Assembly: GCA_032209605.1 (NCBI GenBank)
Contig: JASFXZ010000010.1
Coordinates: forward strand, 13,661,385-13,725,384
Source of the DNA: Mactromeris polynyma
Taxonomy: Eukaryota; Mollusca; Bivalvia; Venerida; Mactridae
Reading direction: 5' to 3'
Length of the DNA stretch: 64,000 bases
Shown: piece by piece, positions 12,000 through 53,080 of the stretch
How positions within the stretch are numbered: the first letter of the stretch is position 1
Layout of the letters: each line of letters begins with the position of its first letter
The notes under the pieces: generated by a model
Told to the model about the DNA's origin: nothing
Seen by the model: only the letters and a program-made list of their open reading frames with translations
Database searches by the model: none
Position numbers and translations under genes: made by a program

Positions 12000-14900
12000 T
12001 GAAATATTTTACAAACTTTGTCTGTGTTTAATATTTAAATCATCTCAGAAATCACGGAGAGTGTTCTTTCATTTCTCGAACAAAAACAGAATTCTCCTTT
12101 CATACCGATTAATATCAAATTTTGTCGAATAAACATACAAAAATCCTCAAAATTGAAGACATTTTCTTCAGTGGTGTCTAGGGGATGGCATAAAACGGTT
12201 GATAAATCGACGGCAAACGTCATCTAGTGATCTTTTAATTTTTCATTTCAGTTATTTGATATGAAATCACAATTGCGAAGCATTACGCTCTTCAGAGAAG
12301 CATATTTATCAATTTGTTTTAATAAAACTTAAAAGCAATATGGCAACTTTTGTGTCTCGTTCCGGCTAAAATGTAGTTATCCGAGAAATTGAACAATTCT
12401 CGTGAGACTACGCGAGGAAACAACGAAAACGAGACAGATTGTCCCAGGGCGGGTTGAGGTTAAAAAACAGTTGGATTAAACCGGAATGTTTTACCAGGAA
12501 AGCGTTGGTCGTGGTTTCTTAACACCGAGATTAGACAAGTTACATGAGCGGATTTGATGTATGTGTAATTATTTCAACGGATTTTAAAGCCGACACCAAG
12601 TCGTTCTGTCAGCTATCAATTTGGAAAATAATGCGTTCAAGGGATTTACTAAAAGCAACATACCTTTATGTGTAATGTCACTGCTTATGAAAATAATGCG
12701 ATAAAATGGACGATAAATAAAGCAACATTTTCTTTTACATAATGTTGTAAGATTATTTAAAGACTGATTTTAGATGCAATATATTCATATATTCATATAT
12801 TCATTTAAATATACACACTTAACACTCTATTATTAAAAAGTTGATATAATCCGACACAAACATGTATGTATACTAGTAACTCTTAACAAAATACGAACAC
12901 TTGAAATGTGTATCGAGAATAATAAAAGAATATTGAGAATCAATGGGTAAAATGATTTAAATTCGCTTTCCAGATTAGACGCACATGAATTTTTTATTAT
13001 AATATATATATTCTGTAGACTTGTAATAGAAGGCAGATGCGGAACTATTGACCAAAAATCTAAACATTTGTAAAATGCGCAACATGCAACAAATCGAGTC
13101 AGAATATCATTGACATTTTTTTTTAAATGTAAAAAGTTTACTTGGCGATGAACAGATTTGTAAAATATGCCAAAAAACTTTTGACCTGACTTGAAAGCAA
13201 TTTACACTGTGTCTTGTAGTAAGAACAAAATATAATCATTTTTATTTTAATTCCTTTCTCATTTTGTCACGGGAGGAGCAGTTGTTTAAGTGATGTTGAA
13301 GAATTTCAAACTTTTACAGAATAAAAACAACCTAGATGGATTTCAAAAAACTTATTATGCGTGCAAGTTAATATTAACATATAAGTGAAAATGTAACTTG
13401 CACGCAAATTTTCTCTTGATTAAAAACCTGTGCTAAAATAGCTGATCCCTGAACAGATCTACTAAAACCCGTGGCGGTCGTGACAGCAGCCCTGCGTTCA
13501 GTAAAGGCATTTGCGGTTTTCATTTCGTAACGTTTTGCAATTCGGTTCCCGTGTGCAGCCAATGTTATACGATGGGCAAAGGATACAATACAAAACGTTC
13601 GCGGCTGTTAGCCGTAACTGAAGGCAGGGCGCAGATACCTCCCTTTGCGTTTAGACTGAGTAGTTTAGTAATGATTTGAGCTATACTCGAAACCAGTCGA
13701 ACCTCTGAGAGGAGGTTTGGCATGACGTTATCATCACAACAATAAATTAAACCGACGCGGGATAGAAATATATACAACCCCGGACAAGAAAATGACTCTA
13801 GGTACAAAAAGTAATTTTCTTGAAATGTTTAACACCTACATAGACCTGCTGTGGGAGACTTTTGATCTTATGTGCATTGTATTTGTATTCGAAAGCTGTT
13901 TGTGACATTTAACCAAAGAAAATTATGATTTTGCCCTTTGTTTTTTTACACCAGTAATGTATATGTGCATTTCTTACACAATAGTAGGTCTACTACATGT
14001 TCAATATTTGCAAAATTCGTTTTGTGTTATCACTTCACTTTTGTTTTATTTTCTCTAAATATTCCCTCCAAATACATGTAATTTCAATAATTATTTTCTA
14101 CACATTTTGTCCGGCGACATGGACACTTTGCATTAAGTTTCTCTTGTTAGATAAAATTAGACGCCCATGCGAATATACAACGTTTAAGACACTAACCATT
14201 ATGGCATATACTAAAAGGAATGACATTGTATTTCTGTTCAAAGATGGAATTTTGTATATCTGTACACTTTAGCTGTCTTCCCTACCCTACTTGGTGAATA
14301 TGGGTGTAGCCAGTTTTTTTTAAATAAAAGGCTCAACAGTTTTCAGTATGTTCTCTTGATCAATACTAAACCAATATTTCCGGCCAAGGGCAAAAACTTC
14401 GAAGCGCAGCATTTTCGACAGACAGGCAAGGAAGCATCAAACAAACTCTTTATTAATGTTGGCTTCATGTGTTAGACTTAAATGTCAGAGGACCGACGGA
14501 CTACTATGTTGTAGTAAACTGCTGACGAAAGAAGTGTTATAATGATATACGATGTCAAGATCTCCAGTAATAATCATGCCAACTAGTAATAAGAGCCAAA
14601 ATGATTTTATCGGGTACATTAAACAGCCGAACTACTTAGCATTATGAGTAGCTCACTAAAAGCTGGAACCGTGCAAATGCCATTGAATAAAATGGTGTGA
14701 GAGGTAAATTTAAAAGGGGAAAATATATTTCATACTTTTAACATCAGCTTTGAAACAAAGGTCGTGAATGAATTGTTAATAGAAATGTGCGGTTCAAGCG
14801 AGCCATGGCAAAGCTTTTCGGGACAAAATCGTGTGACAACATTTTCCACCTCTATACTAACGCAATCCCTAGCAGTAACTTCAAGGAATTGGATTATCTC

Positions 14901-16840
14901 CCCTATTTATATATTGTTTAAGTTATCCAAGACACCCGTGGAGCCTCAAAATTTCGCGGAACGTGAGTATTTACTAGCGATGATCTGAGACAGATTTTCA
15001 TTTTCTGTTCAGTTCTGTTCAGTTAATTTTGTTAAACGCATGACAATAATAGCAGCAATAAAAGATCCTAGTTGTTTTTAAGCACATTTAAAACCCAATC
15101 ATTTAACGTCATAGATTCATGATTACATTTCACATATGGTACATATTTTGTTATTTGCTTCATACTTATAACTACAAACAAACATTCCAATGCATTGTAT
15201 ACATAAGCTACTGGCTTAAACTAATAAATACATTGGTTAAGTTTCCAGTGTCATCTCCATTCCCTTTGGTGTTATTTCTTGCAACATAGGTGATTTATTA
15301 TATAGCTGTTACATTGTCAAACATTATTTCAAAAATATAAACTGGAAATAACGCAAGAGTAAATGACTTCCCAGTTAACGGGCACTACTGAGACAGGAGA
15401 GATAATTGCAATTCGTTAATAAATATAGCCAACGCAGTTAACTCCCTTGCATCAAAATATACGAAGTCAATTACAAATTGAATGACTGCTTTTTATACTC
15501 CATGTACATGTATTGCTATACATGTGTGTTTACGATGACAGCACAGCAAAACATAACAGTTTGGAAGGATTTGTCTTGGTCTGTGATGAAACGTTACTAC
15601 GGGGGACATTTGAAAAGTTCTTACATTTCATGCGCTGTAAAAAACAAAGCTAGTACTTACGTTGAAAAGGCTCGAAGTACTCTCCATCAGCATTGATCTA
15701 TACACCCCTGAATACCATTCGTCTCTTGTTCGGTTTCATACAGGCTCGGATTGAGTTAATTTTATTACTTACTGTACGGTAGAGCACTGTGCCGATGGCC
15801 GAGCGGGTATCGAACCATGAAGGCGTTTTTATTGAATCAATTGGGTCAACAATCACAAGGGGACATATCTGGAATGTATGGTAGATGAGGTAGAATTTGT
15901 AGGCATTGTCTGCTGGTATATTCCGAAAAATTCGTCTAGGATCACAGTCCTTGTAAGTTTGTAATGGTTCTGAGGACATCCGTACCCTCTCTTCATTTAG
16001 TTTGAAGCATTAACAAATGCGATATCATACACGCACACACACTATGTTGGTTTTAACCGTTGTTATAAAATGTTAAATACCGCCGGCGAATTGAGCCCTA
16101 TGTTTGCAGTATCAACACAGTCTTCTGTGAATGCTGATAGAAGTCTTCCCACTCGTACATGATCATTAACACTTTCTCTGCCATCTTCAAAACGCAAACA
16201 CATTTTGCAACAACTACATATGACAGAGTACCTTCACCGAAAACTCTATTCACGTCCGCATCTATTTCTGCAGACGAATAATGTCCCAAATCATCGCCAA
16301 TGTACGAATTTCGCAATCTTCAAGGCTCTCAGTTCTTTTGTCAATATATTTACTGTTATTCCCAATTAATGACACATTTGCAATCATATGTCCAAACGAT
16401 AACTTGTTATTTACAAGAATTATTGTAAATAGCTTTTGGACGAGTCAATTTAAAACTTTGAGAGAGCAAAGTTTTTTTCAAATAAAAATGTTGAAATAAA
16501 AATCAAAAAAATATTTCTATTCCTTGTTCAGTATTATATCATGGAATTGGGAGCTATGTCGCTTTACAAGCTATACCTTTTTACCATGTTAACTGGTCCA
16601 ATGAAAGACGTGTAAAGTACCGTTTTGTCTATTACACCAAATGGACGCGTCGTGCTGTTTGCGCGGGAATCACGTTTTCTTCGGGATGCTATAACTGTCA
16701 ATCATTTGTCAGTTTCAAGGAATCCGTGCACCACATACATCAATCTCGAACTACTTTACCTCGATAGAAAATTATCGATTTTGATACTTAATTATTTTAC
16801 GTCATATAACTACAACGTTTCAAAACTTTTCAATCAGTAG
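12000..16840. other. gene-free intergenic sequence
   Basis: No gene could be supported. Two less AT-rich, non-repetitive patches (about 12340-12620 and 13400-13810) stand out and could be regulatory. Short open frames at 13565-13807, 13997-14272, 14764-14988 and 15698-15979 lack any recognisable family or splice context. Confidence 0.4.
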
Positions 16841-16844
16841 ATGG

Positions 16845-17066
16845 GAAATCGTATAGCGGTCCGAATTGCCCTAACCAGTTGTCATGGCAATAATAATCCA
16901 CCAGTACTGACTTGCCCTTCTTCAAGCATCTGACACCTACCACACATGAATCAGAGATGGACAAATTACCAGAATCAAAATGTAACACAAAGACAGAACC
17001 TGTCCTGCCTCGGAATCGAACCTGGACCTCGCCCATCGTTCCACCAATTGAGCTAACCGGGCTGGT
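16845..17066 (-). mobile_element. tRNA-derived SINE (family A)
   Basis: On the minus strand: box A TTAGCTCAATTGG, exact box B GGTTCGATTCC, then the family core AAGTCAGTACTGGT, ATTATTATTGCC, ACAACTGGTTAGGGCAA. The core is shared with the SINEs at 29402 and 57657, while the tRNA head differs. Confidence 0.75.
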
Positions 17067-17467
17067 TCAGCATTTGTCACGCTATGAATAGAGTAACGGA
17101 ATGAGATAGGTCTAGTCAAAGCGGCACCATTTAAAACACATTCTCATCAAAGCACTGAAATACCCTTACAAAAATCCCAACAACGCTTACCTCCGCCAGC
17201 CGTACATCAATCGCTGCCTTCGTAAATGTCACGTGATGATGGATATTTAGAATGAAATGAACGTTACACCTTGAAAACACGGTCGTTAATTTGTTCTGTT
17301 AAATTTATACATTCATTCTGACATCTTCACAAACCTTATTCTTTGAAATAATATATAATAATATAAATTCAAGACAAAAAACGATACCAGAATACTGTTA
17401 TGATATTTTTGAAAGCATGTCTCTGAGATATCTGTGTTATCCACTATAGCAGGTGAGAAGACTAATG

Positions 17468-17702
17468 AGCGCTGCTATGGGATTTACAACCTCTTCTGTA
17501 TGTGACGTCATTTCAAGAAAACGCAACATGTGATGTCACTATTTGCAAGCAGGAAACAATATTTACTCCATATGGTCACTTCGTTTTCATATTGCCATAT
17601 GGGACAAATATTGCTTACTGACAGTACATGGTGACGCCACATGTAATGTTTTCTGGAAATGACGTCACAAAAAGAAGAGGTTGGAAATCGTACAGCGGCG
17701 CT
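17468..17702. mobile_element. palindromic foldback/MITE-like element, copy A
   Basis: The element is 235 bp and imperfectly palindromic along its whole length, centred near two CCATATGG motifs. Its ends are AGCGCTGC and GCGGCGCT, and it is flanked by a 6-bp duplication CTAATG (17462-17467 and 17703-17708). It contains four CRE-like sites (TGACGTCA or one- or two-base variants) placed symmetrically. A second copy lies at 54837. The transposase superfamily is unclear and no ORF is present. Confidence 0.85.
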
Positions 17703-20084
17703 CTAATGTTCATCTACTGTCATTAAACAAATACACTGGAAAAAAAACGTCCATGTGATAATATACAAATTAAAGAAAACGGTTTTATATGCCGACTTCA
17801 AATTTGGCATTCTAGTATTATTCCTTTCACAAAGAAAATACATATTTATCGTCATGGTTGACCACGCGCGAAGGTGAGTACGATTTTCTACTTTTGGCAC
17901 GAGGATCACGTGTCTTATGTAGTAAGCGGTGAAATTTCATTTCAATGAAATCCACGTTGTATGTCCAACACGAAAAACAGAAAATAGCCCACAAAGACCA
18001 CTGAAGAAAGTGCCAGGGTCGTCGGTATGATTGATGCTGGTACTCCTTTTCGACAGATATGACTAATCTTATAAATATATTAATCAATTCAAATAAAATT
18101 TGGAAAATAATTATAAAAATATATATTTTTTGTATTATTGATCACTTTTTATTAATATTTCTGGTTGCCAGTCTGTTCAATAGGCGCAAATATGTACATT
18201 TGTGTATGTTCTTATATTTCGACGAAATACCAAGTGGACGTTTAGAAAGTTTGTTCAGTGTTCATGTGTAGTACTGAATGCAGGCGACTTTTTTAATCAT
18301 GAAATCAGTTAATGACCACATACTAAATTTCCAAACAAGGGAGGTTAACACGGGTTTGTTTAAGAAATATACGGCATGATAACTTCCCTTTGTTAATGAC
18401 AAATTTTGACACAACATTAACAGCGAATGTATGAATATATTATCTAGACCATCACATTTGAAAATGGTTGTATTGAAATGTTCGTGCTTGTCGTTAAGCT
18501 TGACGGAGAAAAAGGTTGTGATTTGATAGAAAAGTAATCCAAACAGCAGTTATAGTTATATGCACGAGAGCATTTCTTTACCTAAACAGACATGGATGAG
18601 TGCTGAACGCTCATACACCTGTTCGCAGTCAATCTAACACCACTATATCATATGTGGTTCAAAATTTGTGACCGACAAAGAAACAACAGATGTATGAATT
18701 ATGGGATTGTTTGTATGATGATTTTCTTATACATGTAACTCAATGTTTCAAGCTTAGCTTTCATGAAGTGCCTGACTATTCACTGACTAGACTGAGCAGT
18801 AAGCAAAGACTTGACGAAAGAAAACACAACAAATAATGTGTTATAGATTATTTATTGAATCAAAGATACAGTGTAGGGATAATACACATGTATGTACATC
18901 CCTTTAATGTCATTGAAAATGAGCACAGATAACATATACAGGTAAAGATTCATGATATGATATTGGTGCTTTCCTGTCAAAAAAATAATGATACAATTTA
19001 CAATGGCACTGTATATCCCTAGTTACTGAGACAAGACTGTGAAAGTTAAATCACACATAAATAACTACATATATATGTATTAACAATGATCTACATTGTT
19101 AAATATAGAATGATACTTTTTTCTGTACATTGTACATGAGTGACCAGACATACACCCATGTTATGTCTTACATACATACATACATCTATATACAAATACA
19201 CAAAAACATACATTTCTATGATTAGCAACAATACTACAACAACTTTGTGCTCTCAGTAGCTAAGGGAATGACATTACTTTTTTTCAGAAATTTACCAAAT
19301 AATCTTCAAAGAAAAGCATGCAAGTTTAGTGTTTACTTCATTTACTGTTTAAGTAGAAAAGTTTTTGACGTGCAAATGTTTGTGAATTCAAGAATGCCTT
19401 GAAAATATCCGTCCGCATAATTTCCTTCATTCACAGAAGAACATTTTTTACTTGTAAATAATAACAATACCCATTCCTATGATTTAAGTTCTGCTTGAGA
19501 AAGGACTGTAATCGCAGATTCGCAAACTTGTTTAACTTGCAAAAATAATCACAGATTCGCAAACTTTCAGATTTGTTTTCTACTTTTTGGAGGACTGAAC
19601 AATAATATACAAGCATATAAGCTGTGCTATTGAAATGTATTGCTTCCCTAAATTAATAACGAGACCATCCTTTCATAAAATTTCATTTTGGCATAACTCT
19701 ACCGACTCATGAAAATGGCCCCTACTCAAAAATGTTTTTGAGGTGTATGAGTGGTGAAAATACTTAAGGGGCTGCTTATTAATGGTTGATAGAATGACCA
19801 TGAAAGCAAAAAATAAAAAAATTACCAACCCAACTTAATTTTGCTGGTAGGGTTTTGCCAAACAAACAATTTTATGGATGGCCGAAGCCACTTTCTTCTT
19901 GCTACAGAGCTCATATAGACACCTCGACATGCAAAGAAAGCACCGATTATTAAACATCACAATATTTACAATTATATGTTTATAAATTCTTCATGGAAAT
20001 TCCATGTTGTGTATCATGAGAATTTTTTAACCTGTCAGTTTATTTTTAGATCAGAGCATTCCATTTTTGGAAATAGGTAATCAA

Positions 20085-20215
20085 CTGATATAGTATTGCA
20101 ATGCATCGTGGTACATATCGCGATACACTGATATAGTATTGCAATACATCGTGGTACATATCGAGATACACTGATATAGTATTGCAATATATCGTGGTAC
20201 ACTTCAGGCATATCG
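20085..20215 (+). repeat. 43-bp tandem repeat, three units
   Basis: Units begin CTGATATAGTATTGCAAT at 20085, 20128 and 20171. The third is degenerate at its end. Confidence 0.85.
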
Positions 20216-21177
20216 TGACCTCTTTATATTATAAGGTAATAGAATACCATTCTAACGAGAGCACAGCAAGTGGATGCAGACACTGGTTAGCAGGTAACAT
20301 TATTATTGGGACATATACCTTCTCACAAACTGAGACAAGTGCATTATTCAACATTTTTGTAGACGCAGCCCCTATGATCAAGCTACGACAACAGCCATTT
20401 TTTTTCAAAATAGGCGAACTAAATATAAACTGACAGGTCATAAAATGTCTCTATACTTATTGTTATAAATAATTCTCTTCTGAAGTCCCTATACATTTAA
20501 CTTAATTGAAAAAAATAAGAATAAAAAAATACAAGTCATTGCACATCACCATATTCATCAAATTATTAAAAATAAACTTAAACATATAATATAAAAATAT
20601 ATATCAAGAAAAGTACTTTGGCTTCATTTGCACACTTCTGTTGTTTATTATCTGTAAAATCAGATATTTGCACGAGGTGAATATTTCTTGCACTGAACTT
20701 AACAGGTTGTTTTGCGAGTTTCTACTTTCGGTATTGTAAAATTAACACAACGATATTTAGCGATCATTCATTTTCGCCAAGCAAACAATCTCAAGAAAAT
20801 AGCGATAATTAATTCCTCGTGAAAATTTCTGATTTTACAAAATACAAAATTGTCATCTATCATCAACAAAAACAATATTGCAGGTAAATGGCCTATAATT
20901 TCTCAATATTGTACGATCATGTCTATCATGCAATTATATTTCAACTCCTTGTAAAATAAATACAAATAAAATGCAATACCAAATTAATCACTAATAATTT
21001 CAACTATATACTAGAGCAGACTCCTGACTTATAATCATACCAGCAATCTGTTGTTTTCGCATACTAAACAAATGAATATAAAAAAAAACACTTTAACATC
21101 ACATCCAAAGACAGCCCAGGTTGGGTTATCAAAATCTACGGGGCCATAAAAAAATACAACAGAAATATCCCAGCTTC

Positions 21178-21570
21178 CAATATTTCCCATCCTCGGTACC
21201 CAGGCTATTCATCGCATTAATGATACCCTGGACAAATTGGCTAGCAAAACTTTGTAAAGCATGACTATTCGTTAGCATTTCTCGGCCAATGAAATGGACG
21301 ATAACAAAAAAGAAGGAATCTCCTTTGTGAGAACTATTGATATCCTGCCTAACATGATTTGAAAGCTGCAATCTCATTGGGTAGCTCAGAACCGCGATTT
21401 TATCCGTAACTCCTTGGCAATTTCCGTATCGCACGAGGTGTGTGTCATGCTGCCAATCAAGCGGCTGGATTTCACCTCATCAATTATTCATGAGTACAAG
21501 ATTTTTACAGTCAGTTTGCCCAGAGTATCATACATGTAATGAATAGCCTGGGTACCGAGGGTGAATATTA
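21178..21570. repeat. inverted duplication with 22-bp perfect cores
   Basis: The core at 21191-21212 is the reverse complement of 21539-21560. Similarity extends over about 62 bases per arm. Read outward, both arms give related peptides sharing MNSLGTE, with stops nearby, so this may be an inverted pair of fragments from an unrecognised coding repeat. Confidence 0.6.
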
Positions 21571-24500
21571 CTGTGATATCAGAGAAATGCCCAGAGAAAT
21601 GTTCGTCAAAAGCGTGGGAGCAGAAAAGCCAAAACATGCAAGTTTTCATGTGCTGTATAAGTGGCAAAGTTTCTGATGTGGAAATGTTTGTGATTTTTAC
21701 AAAATCAAGAATGTCGAGATAATATCTGCGAGCATAATTTTCAGCGTTCATAGAAGAATGTTTTACATATTTAACCGTTAAACAATGAAATTACTCATTT
21801 CAGCAATTCGGAAACATGTCTTCTTGTGAAACGTCTAAAATCACCAGTTTGCGAACATTTTGACTTGTGTAATTATCCACTAATACAATAAATCTGTAAG
21901 ATGGTTGTTGAAATCAACGTCGTGATTACTATTATTACTTAGCTGCATATTGGTCAAAACATATTGTGCACTGCTGTCGAACATCACAACAAATAACAGT
22001 GATATATTATGTTAGGTTAAATGTTAAAGCTCATAGTGTTTAAAGCAATGATGGTTTAATCGACTACAGGTGTAATCACAAGAACGTACGGAAGAACGCA
22101 TTAACAGTTGAGTAGAATTTGTGTTCTTATGTGATAAAATCTATAAAGCTTGATTGGACAAGAGTACTAAACCAATGAAATCATCTTAGTTAGTCACATG
22201 ATACCAAGATTTGGACCAATAACCTGAGACATAGGTCAAAAATGCTAACCTACAATGCTGCATCTTGAAAATGTTCACTTTATTATGATAAAGTGATTTG
22301 ACACAATGAAAGATATTTGACAGTTTCACATTGACTTTTCTCTATACATGTTTGTAGTTCAATTCATTCAGATCATAACTGTTAAAAGTGTACTGTAATT
22401 AAAATCAACAGCAGATGTGTCCAGGAGCTTTTGTGAGAAGCTATTAGAAAAAGTTCAAGATGGGTAGCACTTTTGACCAGCAATGCAGACCTGTAGTTAT
22501 GACAATGAAAACTAATTAATAAACAAAGAATTTTAGATTTTGTATGAAAAATGTGTATCAAAATGATCGGTATGAGAGACTATGAGAGTATAAATGCAAA
22601 ATATTATGGCATTCATCGTAAACAACTTTACCCTAAAATAATTGTCTATGGTGTTTTAGAAACACCGAAAGATAAGATTCACATACAAACACATGTTTAC
22701 ACAAAACTAGACTCATACAGTAGCAAAACTTAGTTTGAGCAGACTACTTAAAAAATGCTTTATAGATCGCAAATTTTAAATCTTCTAAGAATAAAAATAA
22801 GATTTGCTAATAAATAAAGTTAGTATCAAATTCACACGGCGAACATTTCTACAGGTACCACATAGAATACACTGGCTGATCCAGGGGTTAAATTCCTCAT
22901 CCCTACATGTATGTCTGAGTATAAATACGAAAACATACAGAGATCTTTAACTATAAGATTTTCAAATAAGCAAATCTGATTTATTGTAGCATTATATTCT
23001 ATAATGATGACGTTTATAAACAAAGAATAAAACACAGTCATTGCCGTTTTATAAGGCTTGAGCAAAACCAAAAAAATGACCAAAAAGATACGCCCCCTCC
23101 CCCAAGCCCAAATCCTGGATCTGCCCTTGGAACAAACTTTGTAAGACAGGTTGTCGAAAGAGTTACAAAACAAACTCAACAATAAATGCCAGCAAAAATT
23201 AAAAAATACTACAAAAAGGCATAAATTACATATAAATACAAACATATATAAATAAGCAATATCTTCATAATTTTTTATTTACACAAAATACTATACGCTA
23301 GGAAAATCAATCTTCGAATATCGACCATTAAAGACTGTGACTTTGAACCATATCAAAATGTCAAAAACAACACTAATTCCGCAAAATTTGTTTTATTAAA
23401 ATTTTGTGCATATACTGGTAGTTGTAAATATCGCCACATAGAAATGTTAGCGAACTTCCCAAATTCAATTAAGTTGCAAAAATATTAGTACATGTCATTT
23501 TTTCGTCGTACACTGAAGTACATTTGTAAATACTTCAATATCAAATTCAACAATACCAATTTTGGCGATGTGCAGACATTTCTGCACGCAAAAAATGGAC
23601 AGAAAAATTTATATTTTTTTCATAATTTTTCGACCAGATTAAAATAAAATTGGACACGTGAAGAATCAGGTACATTTTGATCAGGAACAAAATACAGATC
23701 TTTGGCCCAATATATGTGGAGTGTTTCCATAGTAACGCTTTCTCAAACATACAATCATAAGTGTCCACAGTTGTACAAAAAATATGAATGAACAAGCTGC
23801 TATATGTAACTTGACAAACATAAAATGAAACGTGATGTCAGAACATTCATAATTCTGCAAATATTTACATGATTTTGTACATAACAAGCTTCTTTTTCTC
23901 TCAAGATAACATGTCTCTAAATTCGCATTAATTATCCAAGAAAATACCAGAGCTTACTCTCGCTGAATGAATAAAATTCTATGTTTTTTGCTTTATGTGT
24001 ACCAGCAGAAAAACCATAGATTCTAAGTCTGTAACTTAAAACAGCCGCATATTTTTCTGATTGGTCTAGGCCATTAGGTTACAGACTGGTCCTATTCTTT
24101 AACATCAACAAAATTTAAAATGGGAAACATAAGATGAAAACCAGCCTAGAGGTGTGTTTTTTAGAGGTAGGGAAAATAGAATTCTACCTAGTGCTACGTA
24201 GGGAAAGTCACAGTGACGTTTCTTAAACGTATGAAAAGTAGCCACTATCTTTAGATAAGTAGCGTTATCTGACAGTGCTAGATTTACTAAACAAAATGAT
24301 GTTTGTGCGGAACAATGCGTTCTGGCCTGTTGGACACCATTTTGTAACTAGCGAAGCATTCAAGCATTCAAGCGACAGCTACCTTGACTACCTCAGCTAA
24401 CTCTTCACGTATATTTCCCCTCCCTCTAAAAACCAAGCCTCAGCACTGTAATGAAACAAGCTGGTATTTAAAGCTTATTTGAAATGACACATCGCATTTA

Positions 24501-24800
24501 ATGAATTCAATAATATGAGCATTTACGTATTTTCCTGGTTTTTAAATGCAGATTTGATATTTGACCACATAGAAGTGACTCTGCTGTTTTGATTTACTGA
24601 TATGACATACAATTGCACCAAATGAGGAAGATGCCTGATGACACATATTTAGTTTGAAAATAAAATCGAGCATCTTTTGAGAGTGAACTGGATGAAAAGT
24701 ACATACACAGAACAGTACTGAAGCAAGTGAACTATACATGATGTACAGAAAAATTACACTGTTCTTTTCCTCTTTGAACAATCATGATGACCGTGTCACA

Positions 24801-24966
24801 CAGGCATGAGAATGCAACATTTCAAAATCAGCTGAAAATTCTGCAAGGGGTCCAGGGGGCCGCTAAAGCTCCTGGCTTTTAAGCATCTAAGATGGCTTAA
24901 ATTGACTCAAAAACAGCCCTTGTGAGCGTCAAATCCGTGGATTTCCGCAAATAATTCTCATGCCTG
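24801..24966. mobile_element. short TIR element (CAGGCATGAGAAT), copy 1
   Basis: It is bounded by CAGGCATGAGAAT and ATTCTCATGCCTG, 166 bp, with no coding capacity. It aligns along its length with 26913-27077. The termini resemble nonautonomous hAT elements, but an exact 8-bp duplication is not seen. Confidence 0.75.
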
Positions 24967-25404
24967 GTTACATTAAATGCAAGTAAAATTTAGCATAATT
25001 AATATACAAATCAAACGTTTTCCAACCTGTTGCACCATGATGTTGTCCACAAAAATTTGTATAAAAAAAGTTTTAACCAAAGAATGATTGATTCATGACC
25101 AAACTGATGTCATTCACATTGTATATGCAAAAACCAGTACAATATTTTGACACATGAATCCAGACGTCAGATTATTGGTCCCCATTACACAGGGACACTT
25201 TCAGTACATGAGACATCTCACTGTTTTTTCGACCCCTATTTAGGGGTCACTCGTCATAAAATCCCTCGGTCACTTCACCTGGTCCAACAACAGGAACCAC
25301 ACACAACACTATCACAAAACATTACTGGGGTCAGCCAAGACCCCTGATAAGGCCCCACAGTAGGAAAGTCACAAACAGTAATGAATGAATCCAGATGATC
25401 CCCG

Positions 25405-52426
<27,022 letters not shown>

Positions 52427-53080
52427 CTGAAAATACACAAATGTTCTCTAAATTAAGTATAATAATCATAATCAAGGATATATACAACAAAAATATTCAA
52501 AATAAATGCACACTCACAATTATAATTCAATAACATTGAATTGGCACTGATTATTAACCATTGCCTTTCTTGTCCAATGGGCACACAATGAATTTTGCAT
52601 ACATGTATACAGAAAGTCACTTGTGACATTTCCCCAATGATAATTTATAGAATCCTTATTCAGGAGTGCCATGTAAATATTGTTCACTATTATTGACAAA
52701 ATCAATGAAGTAAAAACAATGGTTAGAGCACAATGAACATGAGCGCAAAACAGGTAAACCGACTGCTGACATAATAGAGACATCAACAGGAAACCAGCTC
52801 ATCTTTCATCAATCAATTCCTCATCCCACTTATTACATTGTTTGACTACCTCGAAGGACGAAGGTGAATATTCTAATATAACATGTGTATGTAATTTTGC
52901 AGTCAACAGTTATTAATAAAGTCATGTTTGTTCAATAAATCAAAACAGACTTGAGTTCCTTACAGCCATACTACTTAATGACAACCATCAAATTGTCTAA
53001 TCCTGAACAGCTTTAACTTAAAGCCACCTGACAACTACAAAAATGACCTCAGATTGTAATTTACACAATGATCTGTGTAA
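52427..53080. other. presumed 5' intron of the kinase
   Basis: No further kinase exon was recognised here or up to 64000. Family exons upstream of KRLSLPADIR are expected to encode an RRISME-type segment, which I could not find. Confidence 0.45.

Larger units (their letters stand above)
17710..24800. other. kinase 3' flank, possible long 3'UTR
   Basis: No independent gene was recognised. The stretch lies downstream of the kinase stop codon (25405) and may partly be its 3'UTR. A minus-strand AATAAA at about 18851-18856 is one possible far end, but nearer signals exist. Dispersed repeat fragments occur at 19370-19450 and 21683-21770 (shared CAAGAATG and GCATAATTT blocks). Confidence 0.35.

Noticed and set aside
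15790..15815. A tRNA-Leu/Ser remnant (GATGGCCGAGCGGG)
   Set aside because: A box A-like word alone, with no matching box B or fold at the right distance.
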